A DNA stretch of 64,000 nucleotides from Copromyces sp. CBS 386.78. Its lineage: Eukaryota > Ascomycota > Sordariomycetes > Sordariales > Sordariaceae. Below are positions 1-12,218 of the stretch, piece after piece. The translations under genes and the position numbers were made by a program. The notes under the pieces were generated by a model, which saw only the letters and a program-made list of their open reading frames with translations, made no database searches and had not been told where the DNA came from. The stretch is taken from NCBI GenBank assembly GCA_030685235.1, contig MU839233.1:1-64000 (forward strand), in the 5' to 3' direction. Within the stretch, counting starts at the first letter, position 1. Every line of letters begins with the position of its first letter.

Positions 1-571
1 TTTTATTTTTAACTTAGTCGTTTTCGCTACCCCGGGCCTTAAGGAGTTGCCGGCAGGCAGGGAGTTACCGGCAGGCAGGGAGTTACCGGCAGGCAAAAAA
101 CTTGGTCATTTTCAAAATTCGGTCACCTAGCTACCTAGAATCCACGGCTAAAACCGCTTCTTTTCGATTTTTCTCAATAATTAAGTATCGGAAAAAGATG
201 TAACCGGTACTAAAATGACCGCCTAATCGAGACGGTCATTTTGCAGGTCTTTTCATTTTGATGCATTTCCTAAAAGTGGCTCCTTTTCATTAAAATAGAA
301 AAGTATCTAGAAAAGTATTTCGTATCTCCACCGGAATCCACCCTTCCAGCCAATCAATCGAATACGAAACACAGTTGCGAAACACAGTGCGAATATGCGC
401 ACGGACGTGCACGGATCAATATATCGTCTGTGTTTTTTTGCATTCGCAGCGTCTAAACAGAAACACCACGCCGCGCTACGTCGATGGGCCCACGAACCAC
501 GACCTTTGGTACGGATTTCCGTTATGACACCTTTGGTGCCGTGGGCGCCATCTCCTTGCTTGGGCATGGTG
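1..571. other. Non-repeat flank without a supportable gene
   Basis: GC content is ordinary here, in contrast with the AT-rich sequence that begins at about 572. I see no convincing coding sequence; the short open frames at 307-589 overlap on opposite strands and resemble nothing known. It contains the 18-bp tandem repeat at 43-96 and a short hairpin with 10-bp arms at 212-221 and 233-242 (AAAATGACCG and its complement). The boundary with the gypsy fragment at about 572-575 is abrupt. Confidence 0.5.
43..96. repeat. Three-copy 18-bp tandem repeat
   Basis: Three head-to-tail 18-bp units lie at 43-60, 61-78 and 79-96, with consensus GGAGTTACCGGCAGGCAG. The first unit has G for A at position 7 and the last ends in A. 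The repeat is GC-rich inside an otherwise AT-leaning flank. No function can be read from it. Confidence 0.9.
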
Positions 572-2578
572 TTTCAATTAATAATTTAATTATAGAGAGT
601 TACGAGAAGTCGGTATTTTTATAAAATTTGTTCGCTTATTTATTAGACCCCGGTCGCCGCGTATAATTTAAAGAAGTAAAAGATTAATTGAAAAAGGTAT
701 TATTTGCGGAATATAGGGTAATATAGGGATAAACCTACTTTTAAAGCGCTGTTATTGTTAACTTTAACGATATTAAACTTTAATTCTAATTCTTTTATTA
801 CGTATATAATTCGCCGTTTATTAATTATTTAAGTTGTAAAAAGATTTATTCGTTACTCTTTCAATTTTTTTTTTAGTTAGGGATATTTAGTACCGTTAAG
901 GCTTATTATAAGGCCTGCTTGCCGTATACTAAATTTAAATTATTTTAATACTCCTTATATAGGTTTTTAAAGCTGTTAGCAGTACTTTTCGTACTATAGA
1001 AGGATATTTCCGTAGATTATATTACCCTTTTAATTCTTTATATACGTTAGGGTTAAGAATTTAAATATATAGCCGTCGTTATTAATTATTTAATGAAAAT
1101 ACAATATTTTATTCCTATTATTGGCTTTATGGCCGAAGAATTGGCGGATTAGTTTATTAAGAGAATTTATAGTATTTATAGCCTCTTAGACTTTATTATA
1201 TCGGACCGAAGCTCTTAATTTATTTTATAGTTCTAGAGAGTTTTATTTTCCCGCTTGGAGGTGATTTTTAAGCCTTCTTTTACGTTCTACCTAGCTATTA
1301 ATAATTAAACGGAGTATATTAATACGGAAATAGAGAAATATTTTTGTTTTTATATTAATTGGGTATAGGATAATTAGGTAAATTAGTTACTAATTATAGA
1401 GTTCGCTAATAATAATTTAATTTTAGAGATAATAAGAATATTCTTTTTCTTTATTAATTATAATTTTTACCCCTATATAGGCGTTAAATTAGTGAAATTA
1501 TACCCGTTAAATTTATTAATTTAATAATAAGTAGAATATTTTAGAGTTAACGAAATTGTTAATTATTTTAAGAGAGTATTAAAATACGTTATGGATTAAA
1601 TAAAAAAAATTTAGTAATAGTACGAAGCTAATATTAATATTCGAAGGACGGATACTTTAAAGTATAAAATAGGAGATAAGGTCTTATTTAATATAGAAAA
1701 TTTCGATACCGGCCGACTATATATAAAGTTTACCCCCTTTTATAAAAGTCTATTCGAAATTATTAAAATAGATAATTATAAAGTTATATTTAAATTGCCG
1801 GTTAATATAAAGTATAACTTTACCTTTTACGTTAGTAAAATTAAATTATAAGTTAAAATAGGTATTCTAGGATAGTTAGAAGTCTAAAAGGACGTTCGTA
1901 TAAATTAAGGTCGTAATATAAGGAAGATTAATAATGAAGAGGATTCGGTAGAATAGGATTTCGTTAAGATTAACGGCTATCGTAAAGTAATTAACGGTCG
2001 TTGGGAATATTTTATCGTTTAAGCGCTACTTTATTAGCTTTTATAGTAGTCGTATATTAACGTAGCTATATCCCCTAATGCAATACGGCAGTTTTACGAA
2101 GTATACCCGGAGGTTCTAATACCCTTAGATTAGTTAGCGGCGGAGCGGAAGCGAAGGAGGGCGTTAGAGGAGATAGAGGAGCCGGTTATAGAAGCGGAGG
2201 CTCCGTTAGCGAGGTATAAAGGGAGGAGGAGGTTATTATAATTGGCGGTTATAGAAGTTTTTTACGGTTAGATTAAACGTTTAATAGGGTTATTTATTAT
2301 TTTATATAATTTTAGTTAATTATATAGCTTTTTTTCGGTAGGGGTAGTATTATAGGGTTAATTTATATTATATATACTGGTGATAATAATTCTTTGAAAC
2401 TATTGTTACTATTTCGGTTAATTGGCTGCGGCCTCCCGCTATAGACCTATTAATTTATAGTTCGAGTCCTATAAAGCCTATCTCCTGAATGTACCTCTGT
2501 ATTTCTCTTCCTTTCCTCTCTTCGTGTAATTATGCATATTTATATTTATACCCAACTTCTCGCCCTCTACCCGTGATA
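572..2578 (+). mobile_element. 5'-truncated, RIP-mutated Ty3/gypsy element (integrase end plus 3' LTR)
   Basis: From about 572 this segment aligns collinearly with 10187-12213 of the complete gypsy element further right, so it is the 3' end of a second copy of the same family. It holds the integrase zinc-binding region (near 880-930) and the integrase core, then a 231-bp LTR at 2348-2578. No long reading frame survives: TAA and TAG codons are dense in every frame and the sequence is extremely AT-rich, as expected after RIP. The gag, protease and reverse transcriptase part is absent because homology stops abruptly at about 572 against ordinary DNA, which suggests a deletion or rearrangement. 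Confidence 0.85.
2348..2578 (+). repeat. 3' LTR of the truncated gypsy copy
   Basis: This 231-bp sequence matches the two 232-bp LTRs at 4230-4461 and 11982-12213. It starts TATTATAGGG and ends CCCGTGATA. Comparison of the copies implies unmutated ends TGTCA and TGACA, the usual short inverted repeat of an LTR. Confidence 0.85.
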
Positions 2579-2807
2579 ATCTGGTTGTGTGTTAGTGACT
2601 ACAGTGGAACGATGTTAGGTAGTCCCCTGCCGCTGCTTAGTTGTGTCCTATTCTTTTTACTCTATAGGGCCGCGCTTTGTTCCACTTCCTCTACTTTGTA
2701 TACTATCTTCCTCGACCCTTTAAATATAACCCTTTAAGATCTTAGTTCACAATAGTGAGAAGACTTGTTGCCGTGGAGAGGGGCATTTATAGGTATATCT
2801 TCACATA

Positions 2808-2857
2808 CCGTATAAACTTGGGAAATTGACTTTCGGGAAACCGCTTTTTAGGCACAT
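2808..2857 (+). repeat. Left TIR of DNA transposon I
   Basis: This 50-bp sequence starts CCGTATAAACTTGGGAAA and ends TTAGGCACAT. It is the reverse complement of 13769-13818 apart from one base (TTGGG here, TCGGG in the partner). It is preceded by TA. Confidence 0.85.
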
Positions 2858-3619
2858 ATATGCTATTTTCCTGCCCGATGCGAAGCATCTATATGCCTGC
2901 CAACTTGGGTGGGGGAGACATGTTGCTACCCCGGAGCACTGTAAATTTGAAATTATTATGCCCAATCTATGCCCTATCTTTTCCCCCTTGTCTTTTCTTT
3001 CCCCCTTATAACTATCCCTTATAACCAAACCTTAATAATCTAGCAATCTAACAATCCAGCTATAGTAAAGACGAAGTTAATCCTTAGCGATATCGATTTC
3101 GTTTATAAGTAAATAAACCCTTTAGTATTAAGATTGTTATTAATTATTCTAAATATAATAGACGATTATTTAGATTCTTAGTAGTTTGTTAAATATATTA
3201 ATTACGTTATCGTCCCGCGAATACCTTTATTTCCCAACGTACTAGAAGGCCTTACCCTTTTAAATCTAGCTTAGAAGCGTACTTACTTTGGTTAGGTTTA
3301 TAATAGAAGTTGTAAAAAGATTGAGTTTGAAATTAGATTTAAGGGTATTAATAATATTTATTATTATATAATTAAATTAGGTAAATATTAGTATAAATAG
3401 GATAACCGCTTTAAGGTAATACGTTAGTAGTAAGAAATTAAAAGTATTATTTATATATATATTAATATCGTTAAGTAAATTAACGATGCCGATTCTTTTA
3501 ACGATAATGAAGGTAGTAATAATAAGAAGGATAACGAATTTTAATTTATTTATTATTTAGATTGGTAGTAATAAATTTGGTAATAAATTTAAATTACTAA
3601 TTACTTTGGTTGCTCTAAT

Positions 3620-4224
3620 TATTATTATTACTATTATTACTATTATTTATATTCTTAAAAGCGGGCAATAAGTATATCTTTATTACTATAATATAGTAAC
3701 CTCCTCTATTTATACTAAACTACTAGATCCTTCTTAAGTATATTATTAAATTTAGCTTTAGCTTACTCCTTTATATAATAAAGGTTATAATTATCCTCCC
3801 CTTTAAGGATTATTTTAAAATCGTTTATACCTTTAGTAATATTAACAGCCTATTCCTAGTTATCTTAGTCGATAGTTTCCCGGTTAATTTCTTTAATATT
3901 AATAAAGTGATTTTCGCTACTATTTAGAAAGATGGATAAACCGTTGTCTTTAAAAGATTTAATAACTATATCCTTCTTTTTAGTTATTAAAATATTCTAG
4001 TACTTTGAGATTACATAAGTTATTATAATTCTTTTATTAGAAATAGATTAGTATTTACTTTAATTCTTATCCCTCCCTTCCTACTCTTTCTCTACTAAGA
4101 ATATTTCCTCTTTTAATATTTTTTTAAATAACGAGTTAATAGTTATATTAAGAGGTTGAAGTAAGTTCGTAAGGCTATTAAGGATTATAATTAGTACTAC
4201 TTTATAAGGTATATCGTTTTTAAA
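3620..4224 (-). pseudogene. C-terminal half of RIP-mutated pogo-type transposase I
   Basis: Read on the minus strand across stop codons, about 4135-4182 gives a motif LTNLLQPLN, equivalent to the conserved TSLLQPLD of fungal DDE_1 (CENP-B/pogo) transposases. Further on, a stretch reading IVIKSFKDNGLS is typical of their C-terminal region. The segment stops at the gypsy target duplication (4225-4229) and continues in the fragment at 12219-13640. Many TAA/TAG codons make it non-functional. Confidence 0.7.
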
Positions 4225-4229
4225 TTTAT

Positions 4230-4461
4230 TATCATAGGGTTAGCCTGTGTTATATATGCTGGTAACAGTAATTCTCTGAGACTACTATTACTATTTCGGT
4301 TAATTAGCTACGGCCTCCCGCTATAGACCTACTAGTTCATAGCTCGAGTCTTATAAAGCTTATTTCCCGAGCGTACTTCTATACTTCTCTTCCTTTCCTC
4401 TCCTCGTACAATTATATATATTTAATATTTATACCTAACCTTTCGCCCTTTACCCATAATA
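4230..4461 (+). repeat. 5' LTR of gypsy I
   Basis: This is a 232-bp direct repeat of 11982-12213. Differences between the two are mostly C/T and G/A, the RIP pattern. It contains the string CGAGTC within a box-B-like context. Confidence 0.9.
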
Positions 4462-4773
4462 ATTAATTACACTTTTTAACTATTGCGTTCATAGCGCAAA
4501 CCCATTTTTTATCGCGATTGATTTTCTTCGATCGCGCGCGTGTAAGGATCGCCTCGTTACGAGTCGCTGAGCCCAGCACCCCTCCCTAAGTATCGATAGT
4601 CGTAGTTACGACAATCGCCTAATTAAAATTTAAATACCTCCCTTTACTAGTACGTAAGGGAAGGCACTCTTTATCTAATAGATAAGAGATCGCCTATCTT
4701 TGACTACCTCAAACGGTCCTAGTCGCGGACCTTCACCTCTCTTTGTCTCGAGCGGTCACCTCTCTTTTATCTC

Positions 4774-6380
4774 ATGTCTCACGACGATAGCAATCCCGCC
4801 CTTTTCTCCCCTAATAGTAGTACTGGTGGCGGTAATCTTCCCAACCTTTCTGCTCCTACTATTAGCAATGGTAATCCGTTTAATTTGGAATCGTTGCATT
4901 CTGCTATTAATATTTTTAATAGCGAGTTTAATATTATAATTTATTATACTACGCTTTTCAAACTTCTTTAACCTGCTATTATAATTTTCGTTAATTTTTT
5001 CGAAGGCTTCGATTAGTTAGAAGGTTTTCTAATTTTACGCGAATATTTTAAAGTAACTTCTCTTTTCTTTTAAACCCCCGCTTTCTACTCTATTATTATA
5101 TTTTTTAATCGTTTTTATTATATTAATTTCGAATATTATAATAATTTTAAAAGCGATTTTTAATATTTTGAAGAAGAGTTTAAAATTGCCCGTTAAATAA
5201 CCGACGACGCCTAATCTAATTTTAATTAAAAGAATTTCGATTATATTAATTTTAAGTCCGTTTATAATATTTTATTCGCAAAGTATAATATTTTTAAAGT
5301 ATAGGCTTCCTCTTCTTCCCCTATTAGTAATATAATTATGAAAGTAGTTATATCCTCTTTTCTTTATTAGATGGTAGAGAACTTACTTATTTTTATAGGT
5401 AAGGAAATTGGCGGTCTTATTCGTAAATATGAGATTTTTAAGGCTTGGCGTTTTTATATTTAATTTTAGTAAAAATATAACGCTATTCTTTATTCTTTTA
5501 AAGATATTATTATTATTTATATTATTATACTTTTAGGATTTAAAATTTTATTTGGTATTTAGGATAATCTGGACGTAATTTAATTAGACTCCGATAAGGC
5601 GAATTAGTGTTAGAAGATAAGCTTTAAATTTATAGAGTATTTAGTTTTTTGTTTTTAGAATGTAAATTTTAAAATGGACGCCGGCCGCCGTTTATAAGAG
5701 TTATATATAAAGAATATATTTTTTGTAGATTTCGAATTTGAATTAATTAATTTAATAAATTTCTATAGTTTCGATAATTTAATAAAGGTTTATTATTTCC
5801 GGAATAAAATTAATAAGCGTCTTTATAACGCTTTTACTTATTGTAACCTTCCTTGCGATAATAATTTTAAGCGTTAGTTCGAAATTTATTGTAATATTGC
5901 CGGCAATTTTGAAAATGCGGATTATTATTAGAAGATAGCGAATTATTTTTTTAATCCCGGTAATAATATTAATAATAATAATAGTAATAGAGGTTATTTT
6001 AGTATTAAATTTTCTATTAATGACGTCCTTATTAGTTAGGGCGGTAATAAAATGGATTTAGACGCCGTTAATTTTGTAATTTTTATTTATAAGGATATTT
6101 TCGATTAGTATTCTTATAATAATTTTTATTATTGTTATAGTAAGCCCGGCTATATTGCCTATAATTATACCGCTTTAGTTAATTATAATTCTTAGGGCCC
6201 TTAATATTCTATTAGTAAGAAATTAAAGAATAAAGGTCGTAGTAAGGGTTATAATTAAGAATAGGTTTATATTATTAATACTATTTTAATTGCCCTAGCT
6301 ATTTTAACTGCCCCCGCCGAGCTCGCTATTAGTAGAGAATATTATAATAATTAGGAAAACGTTTAACTTCTATATATAGT
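4774..6380 (+). pseudogene. gag remnant of gypsy I
   Basis: A short open stretch from the ATG at 4774 reads as a polar, Asn/Ser-rich N-terminus typical of fungal gag. Downstream the frame is broken repeatedly. At about 6126-6165 the translation shows a degenerate CCHC zinc knuckle with the core KPGYIA (family form KPGHIA), in which Cys and His have become Tyr through C/G transitions. This fixes the strand and the gag/pol boundary. Confidence 0.75.
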
Positions 6381-6552
6381 TGCGTATAGAGGCTTAGCCG
6401 GGTTATATTTAAAAAACGAATTTTAGGCTTTATAGAGTTAAAGAGTTTAGAGGAAATTAAAGTTTAATTATTAAATAATTTTATTTCTTTAAATTTAATA
6501 TTTTTATTTTTTTATATTATAATTTATTTGTATAAAGACTATTATATTACTT

Positions 6553-7414
6553 TTATTAATGAGAAAGTCTTTTCGGACAGTCGAAAATGTCTTCCCACAC
6601 AGTCGCCCCACCCTTCCCGCGCGCCAAGGCACGCTAATACACCCCAAATTTTTTTGAACCAATCAAATCGCTCGCATCCATTCTAAGTCTCCACACTCCT
6701 ATTCTTAGCGTTAGCAAACCGTACCGCGCCCGCCAAGCCCCTAGATTACAACCCATTACACATCCTACCCCTACACACGTATTACTAACAACTATAACAA
6801 TCGTTCACAGCTGTAACAACCGTAACAACCGTAACAACCAATCGCTAACAGCCGTAACAATCATTAACAGCCGTAACAATCGCTAACAGCCATAACAGCC
6901 GTAATAGCCGTAACAACTATAACAGCCGTAACAACTATAACAACCATAACAGCCAATCGCTAATAGCCGTAACAATCATTAATAGCCGTAATAATCGCTA
7001 ATAGCCATAATAGCCGTAACAGCCGTAATAGCTGTAACAGCCGTAACAGCCGTAACAGCTATAACAATCGTTAACAGCCAACCGTAACAATTATTAACAG
7101 CTATAACAATCGTTAACAGCCGTAACAGCAGTGCCTTATAAAGTGCGCTATAAAGTAGCCAATTTGGGTATAAATCTAGGCGCACATCTAGGCTGGGCAC
7201 GTAACATTCTATAAAAGAATGTACCCAGATTTCGGGTATAAAATCTATAAAAGAATACCGCTACCAAACTAAATGTAGAGACTCAAATAGATGCGAGCGA
7301 TCTAATTGGCTCAAAAATTTTAGGGTGTATTAGCGCGCGGGAAGGGTGTAAGTGGGTGGGGCGACTGTGTGGGAAGACATTTTCGACTGTCCGAAAAGAC
7401 TTTCTCTTATTAAT
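6553..7414. mobile_element. 846-bp non-autonomous TIR element with 8-bp TSD, nested in gypsy I
   Basis: The element occupies 6561-7406 and is flanked by the duplication TTATTAAT (6553-6560 and 7407-7414). The terminal inverted repeats start GAGAAAGTCTTTTCGG, are identical for about 53 bp and can be followed for roughly 145 bp with small indels. The related gypsy II has the uninterrupted sequence CTTTATTAATAATAG at the matching place (about 40810-40830), proving insertion. The 8-bp duplication suggests hAT-like mobilisation. No transposase is visible; the centre is a 9-bp minisatellite. It is clearly GC-richer than its host. Confidence 0.9.
6780..7130. repeat. 9-bp minisatellite with higher-order period inside the TIR element
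   Basis: Some 35 degenerate copies of a 9-bp unit near GTAACAGCC fill this interval. A longer pattern containing CAATCGCTAAYAGCCGTAA recurs at 6839 and 6954, giving a higher-order period of about 115 bp. The open frame on the opposite strand that reads as repeated Thr-Ala-Val is a by-product of the repeat and not a gene. Confidence 0.85.
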
Positions 7415-10400
7415 AGTAGTTATTCTGCTTTCGCGTTTATTAATTACTCTTTTATTATTAAAAATAATTTTCTCCGTTTCTAATTATTAAAAGCGAAAAA
7501 GCTCGTTCTTATTAATAGAGTAGTTAAGGGTATTATTTTTGAAAGAATAATAGTTAAATTCCGGATCGGCTATTATAAGAAAATTATTATTTTTTTAGTT
7601 TATAATATTTTTAGGAAGTACCTAATTATTTTAGGCTTTTTATAGATATAATACTATTAGTTAGAAATCGATTACGAGTAATATAATATATATTTTAATT
7701 ATATTATTTATTGAGGCTATTGCTTATTAATAAATTTCCTTAGATATTAAATAATAGTATTTAAAACTTTTACTAATTAGGTTTCGGTAGCCTCCGTCCG
7801 TTAAATATTTATTTCGCCAATTAAGAAGGAAGAAATTGAATTTCTTTTTTTAATTATTAAGAAGGAAGAGATTAAATTTCGCCTTTTAGCTATTAAGAAA
7901 GAGAAGATTAAAAAGATTGCGGCGGAGCCTACTCTAAAACTTTTGTCCGCTCCCGAATTCCTTTTTACCGTTATATTTAAAATCGATCCTAAGATTGGCT
8001 ATTATACGGTCCCCGTTCTTATTAAAGTATTAGTAACTTGGAAGGCTGAATTTAAAATTGTTATTATTAGTACTACCGCTTTCTTTATTAAAATTAAGAG
8101 TCTTATACTTTACGAACTTTATATATATATAGGTAGTTGCCGCGTCTTAACTAACGCGAATCGTCCCTAATATTACCGTTTTTGTAAGTCCGATTATAAA
8201 TTTAATTTTAATAATATTAGGGTATTTAATGTAATTGCGTTTAATTTTATTTGCGAAAAGGAGTAGTTGTAGCCGTATGTTACGAATTATGTTAAAATCG
8301 AGAGGTTAGCGGCTATAGTAGATCTTTAGAATTTGGATTTAACCGAGGAAATAATTAATAATATTATAGAAGGCGATAGAAGGAAGTATAAAAAAAGTTT
8401 ACCCTCCGCGTTCTATAATTTTATTAATAAAATAATTAGTATTTATATTTTAGAAAATATCTGCGAGGCTATAATTTTAGTTAAAATAGTTAATTTTATT
8501 AGAAACTTCGAGATTGATGCGCTTATATGCGAGGAAATTATTTAATAAATATATTTAGTTAAAGTCGATAAAGAGGATATAAAGAAGTTTTTCGATAAAA
8601 TAGATTGGCTATTAAAAATTAAGGAGGAGATTATTGAAATTTTAAATTATTCTAAAGGACGGAGGTATATTAGCGAAATTACCGCTTTTTTACTTTTATT
8701 AGCGGAGGAGATCCCTCCTTATTATTCGTACAATTATAAGATCGAATTATAATTAAGAAAGTAATTTCCTAATATATGGTTTCGATATATATTATTTATA
8801 GAAGTAATTATTATTAAGAAGTAGATTAATAATAATTTAAGGAAGAAGTTTATTTAGTTATTATAATTTGCGGCCGTTTCCCTCTTCTTATTAGTTAAAA
8901 AACTTAGAGGCGGAGTCTATATTTATATAGATTATTGTAATATTAATAACGTTATATTGAAAATACGTTACCTATTATTATTAATTAAAGAGATTTTTAA
9001 TATAATTTATAAAATAAAGATCTTTATAAAATTTAATATTATTACTACGTTTAATAAAATCTATATTAAAGAGGGGTATAAATAGTTTACCGCTTTTATT
9101 ATCCGCTTCGGCCTCTACGAATTTATTGTATATCCTTTCGGTTTATAGGGCGCGCTAAAAACTTTTTAAAATTATATTAACGACGTTTTATATAATATTT
9201 TTAATATTTATACTATTATTTATTTCGATAATATTTTAATTTATTCTAATAACGAAGAAGAGTATAAAAAATACGTTAGGGAGGTTTTATAGAAGATAAT
9301 TAAAGTAGGATTCTAAATCGATATCGATAAATATAAATTCTATATATAGCGAACTAAATATTTAAATTTTATTATTACCCTAAGTAATTTCGAAATAAAT
9401 TTAGAAAAAGTTTTTACGATTATAATATAAGAAGTTTTAAATTCTAAGAAGTCGCTTTAATATTTCTTAGGCTTCGTTAATTTCTATTATCGTTTTATTA
9501 AGTATTTCTCTATTATCGCCGGCCTATTATATAAATTAATTAAGAAAATAGCAGTATAAGAATAGGAGGAATAATATTAAAGATCCTTCGAAGTATTGAA
9601 AAAGGCTTTTACGAATAGACTTATACTTTAGATTTACAATTAGTTAAAATAGATTATTATAGAAATAGATATTTCTAATTAGATATATAGAAGTACGTTA
9701 TTATAATATAATAATAATAGTATCCTTCGCCCTATTATTTATTTTAGTTAATAGTACTCTTTAGCCGAATATAATTATAATATTTATAATAAAGAATTAT
9801 TTATTATTATTAAAGTTTTAGAGGAATAGCGCCCCGAATTCGAAGGGGTATAATAACTATTCTAAGTCCTTACGGACTATAAAACTTTAAAGACTTTTAT
9901 AATTAATAAATAATTAATTTTCCGCTATATATAATAGTCTTATTTCCTTTCCCGGTTTAATTTTATAATTAAATACTAATTAGGTTCGTTATAAGTACGC
10001 CCTAACGCTTTAAATAGGAAGTTGGAGGACTTATTTAAGGACAAGGCCGACGAATAGCTATTAATTAGAAATAAAGTATTATTTAATTATAATATTTTTG
10101 TAAACGGAGCTTTCGTTATAAAGAGCGGAGAAAAAGTTGTTAACGTCGGCTCCGAATATATTTACAACCTAGAAGTAATAAATAATAAATTTATTAACAA
10201 TTTAATTATAAAAAGTTATAAAAAATTAGTATTTTTATAAAATTTATTTATTTACCTATTAAACCCTAATTGCTATATATAATTTAAGGAAGTAAAAAAT
10301 TAGTTAAAGAAAGTATTTTTTATTAAATATAGGGTAATATAAGGACGAATTTACTTTCGAAGCGTTATTATCGTTAACTTTAATATTATTAAATTTTAAT

Positions 10401-11900
10401 TTTAACTCCTCCGCTACGTATATAATTCGCTTTCCGCTAATTATTTAAATTGTAAAAAGATTTATTTGTTACTTTCTTAATCTTTCTTTTAATTAGGGAT
10501 ATTTAATATTATTAAAGCCTATTATAAGGCTTGCCTGCCGTATACTAAATTTAAACTATTATAATATTCTTTATACGGTTTTTTAAAGCCGTTGGCAATG
10601 CTTTTTATATTATAGAAGGATATTTTCGTAGATTATATTACCCCTTTAATTCCCTACGTACGCCGGGGTTAAGAGTTTAAATATATAACCGTTATTGTTA
10701 ATTATTTAATAAAAATATAATATTTTATTCCTATTATCGGCCTTATAGCCGAAGAATTAACGGACTGGTTTATTAAAAGAATTTATAGTATTTATAGCCT
10801 CCCGGATTTTATTATATTGGACTGAAATTCCTAATTTATTTTATAGTTTTAGAGAATTTTATCCTTCTATTTGGAAATAATTTTTAAGCCTTCTTCCGCG
10901 TTCTATTTAATTACTAACGGTTAAATAAAATATATTAATACGGAAATAGAGAAATACCTTCGTTTCTATATTAATTAAGTATAGGATAATTAGGTAAATT
11001 AATTGCGAATTGTAGAATTCGCTAGTAATAATTTAGTTTTAGAAATAACGGGAATATTCCCTTTCTTTATTAATTATAATTTCTATTCCCGTATAAGCAT
11101 TAAATTAGCGAAATTATACCCGCTAAATTTATTAGTTTAATAGTAAACGGAATATTTTAAAGCGAACGAAATCGTTTAATCGTTTTAAAAGAATATTAAG
11201 ATATATTATAAATTAAGTAAAATAAATTTAATAATAGTATAAAGCTAACGCTAATATTCGGAAAACGGATATTCCGATAAAATAGGAAATAAGGTCCTAC
11301 TTAATATAGAAAACTTTAATACCGGCCGACTATATATAAAGTTTACCCCCTTTTATAAGGGTCCGTTCGAAATTGTTAAAGTAAATTGCTATAGAATTAT
11401 ATTTAAATTGCTAATTAATATAAAATATAGCCTTACCTTTTATATTAGTAAAATTAAACTATAAATTGAAATAAATATTCCGGGATAATTAGAAATATAA
11501 AGGGACGTTCGTATAAATTAAAATTGTAATATAAGGAGGACTAATAACGAAGAGGATTCGGTAGAATAGGATTTCGTTAAGATTAATAATTGCCGTAAAA
11601 TAGTTAACGGTCGTTAAGAGTATTTCATCGTTTAGGTACTACCTTATTAACCTTTATAGCAGCCGTACGCTAATATAATTATATCCCCCGAAGTAATATA
11701 ATAATATTATAAAGTATACTTAAAGGTTCTAACACCCCCGGATTAGCTGGCGGCCGAAAGGAAGCGGAAGAAAGTTCTAGAAAGAGTGGAAGGTACGTTG
11801 GAGAAGGAAGAGGAGCCGGTTGTAGAAGCGGAGGCTCCGTTAGCGAAGTACGAAGGGAGGAGGAGGTCATTACGATTGGCGGTTATAGAAGTTTTTTACG
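7415..11900 (+). pseudogene. pol remnant of gypsy I (protease, RT, RNase H, integrase)
   Basis: The reverse transcriptase catalytic motif is visible at 9221-9247 as YFDNILIYS, a mutated YxDD box. Further right is the RNase H region (about 9700-9900). The integrase zinc-binding module follows near 10490-10560, where HxxxH/CxxC residues are partly lost. Integrase core sequence runs to about 11500. The order RT-RNase H-integrase identifies Ty3/gypsy rather than Ty1/copia. Short open stretches, for example 7943-8170 and 8333-8545, are fragments of this decayed polyprotein. Confidence 0.8.
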
Positions 11901-11981
11901 GTTGGACTAAACGTTTAATAAGGTTATTTATTATTTTATATAATTTTAGTTAATTATATAACTTCTTTTAGGCAAGGGTAG

Positions 11982-12213
11982 TATTATAGGGTTAACTTAT
12001 ATTATATATGCTAGTAATAATAGTTCTCTAAGACTACTATTACTATTTCGGTTAATTGGCTGCGGCCTCCCGCTATAGACCCACTGGTTTATAGTTCGAG
12101 TCCTATAAAGCCCATCTCCCGAGCGCACCTCTACACTTCTCTTCCTTTCCTCTCCTCGTGTAATTACGCATATCTAATATCTATACCCAACCTCTCGCCC
12201 TCTACCCGTGATA
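11982..12213 (+). repeat. 3' LTR of gypsy I
   Basis: This is a 232-bp partner of 4230-4461, followed by the TTTAT duplication. The sequence just upstream (AGGCAAGGGTAGTAT) is in the polypurine-tract position. Confidence 0.9.
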
Positions 12214-12218
12214 TTTAT

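Larger units (their letters stand above)
4225..12218 (+). mobile_element. Complete RIP-mutated Ty3/gypsy element I with 5-bp target duplication
   Basis: LTRs of 232 bp (4230-4461 and 11982-12213) are flanked by the direct repeat TTTAT (4225-4229 and 12214-12218). Gag, with a zinc knuckle, lies in the left third, followed by protease, reverse transcriptase, RNase H and integrase in the Ty3/gypsy order on the plus strand. Without the inserted TIR element (854 bp including its duplication) the element is about 7.1 kb. All frames are destroyed by stop codons, with C-to-T and G-to-A differences between the LTRs. The LTR ends appear as TATCA..ATAATA and TATTA..GTGATA, consistent with ancestral TGTCA..TGACA. 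Confidence 0.9.

Noticed and set aside
2400..2480. tRNA-like region in the gypsy I LTR with a box-B-like AGTTCGAGTCC
   Set aside because: It has no A box in the right form and no cloverleaf; it recurs in all three LTR copies simply as part of the LTR.
6780..7130. CRISPR-like spaced repeats
   Set aside because: The units are contiguous and degenerate without unique spacers, and the organism is a fungus.
6979..7200. Open frame with repeated Thr-Ala-Val
   Set aside because: It is the translation of the 9-bp minisatellite inside a transposable element.
7943..8545. Two open frames of 75 and 70 codons
   Set aside because: They are surviving pieces of the RIP-mutated pol polyprotein, not host genes.
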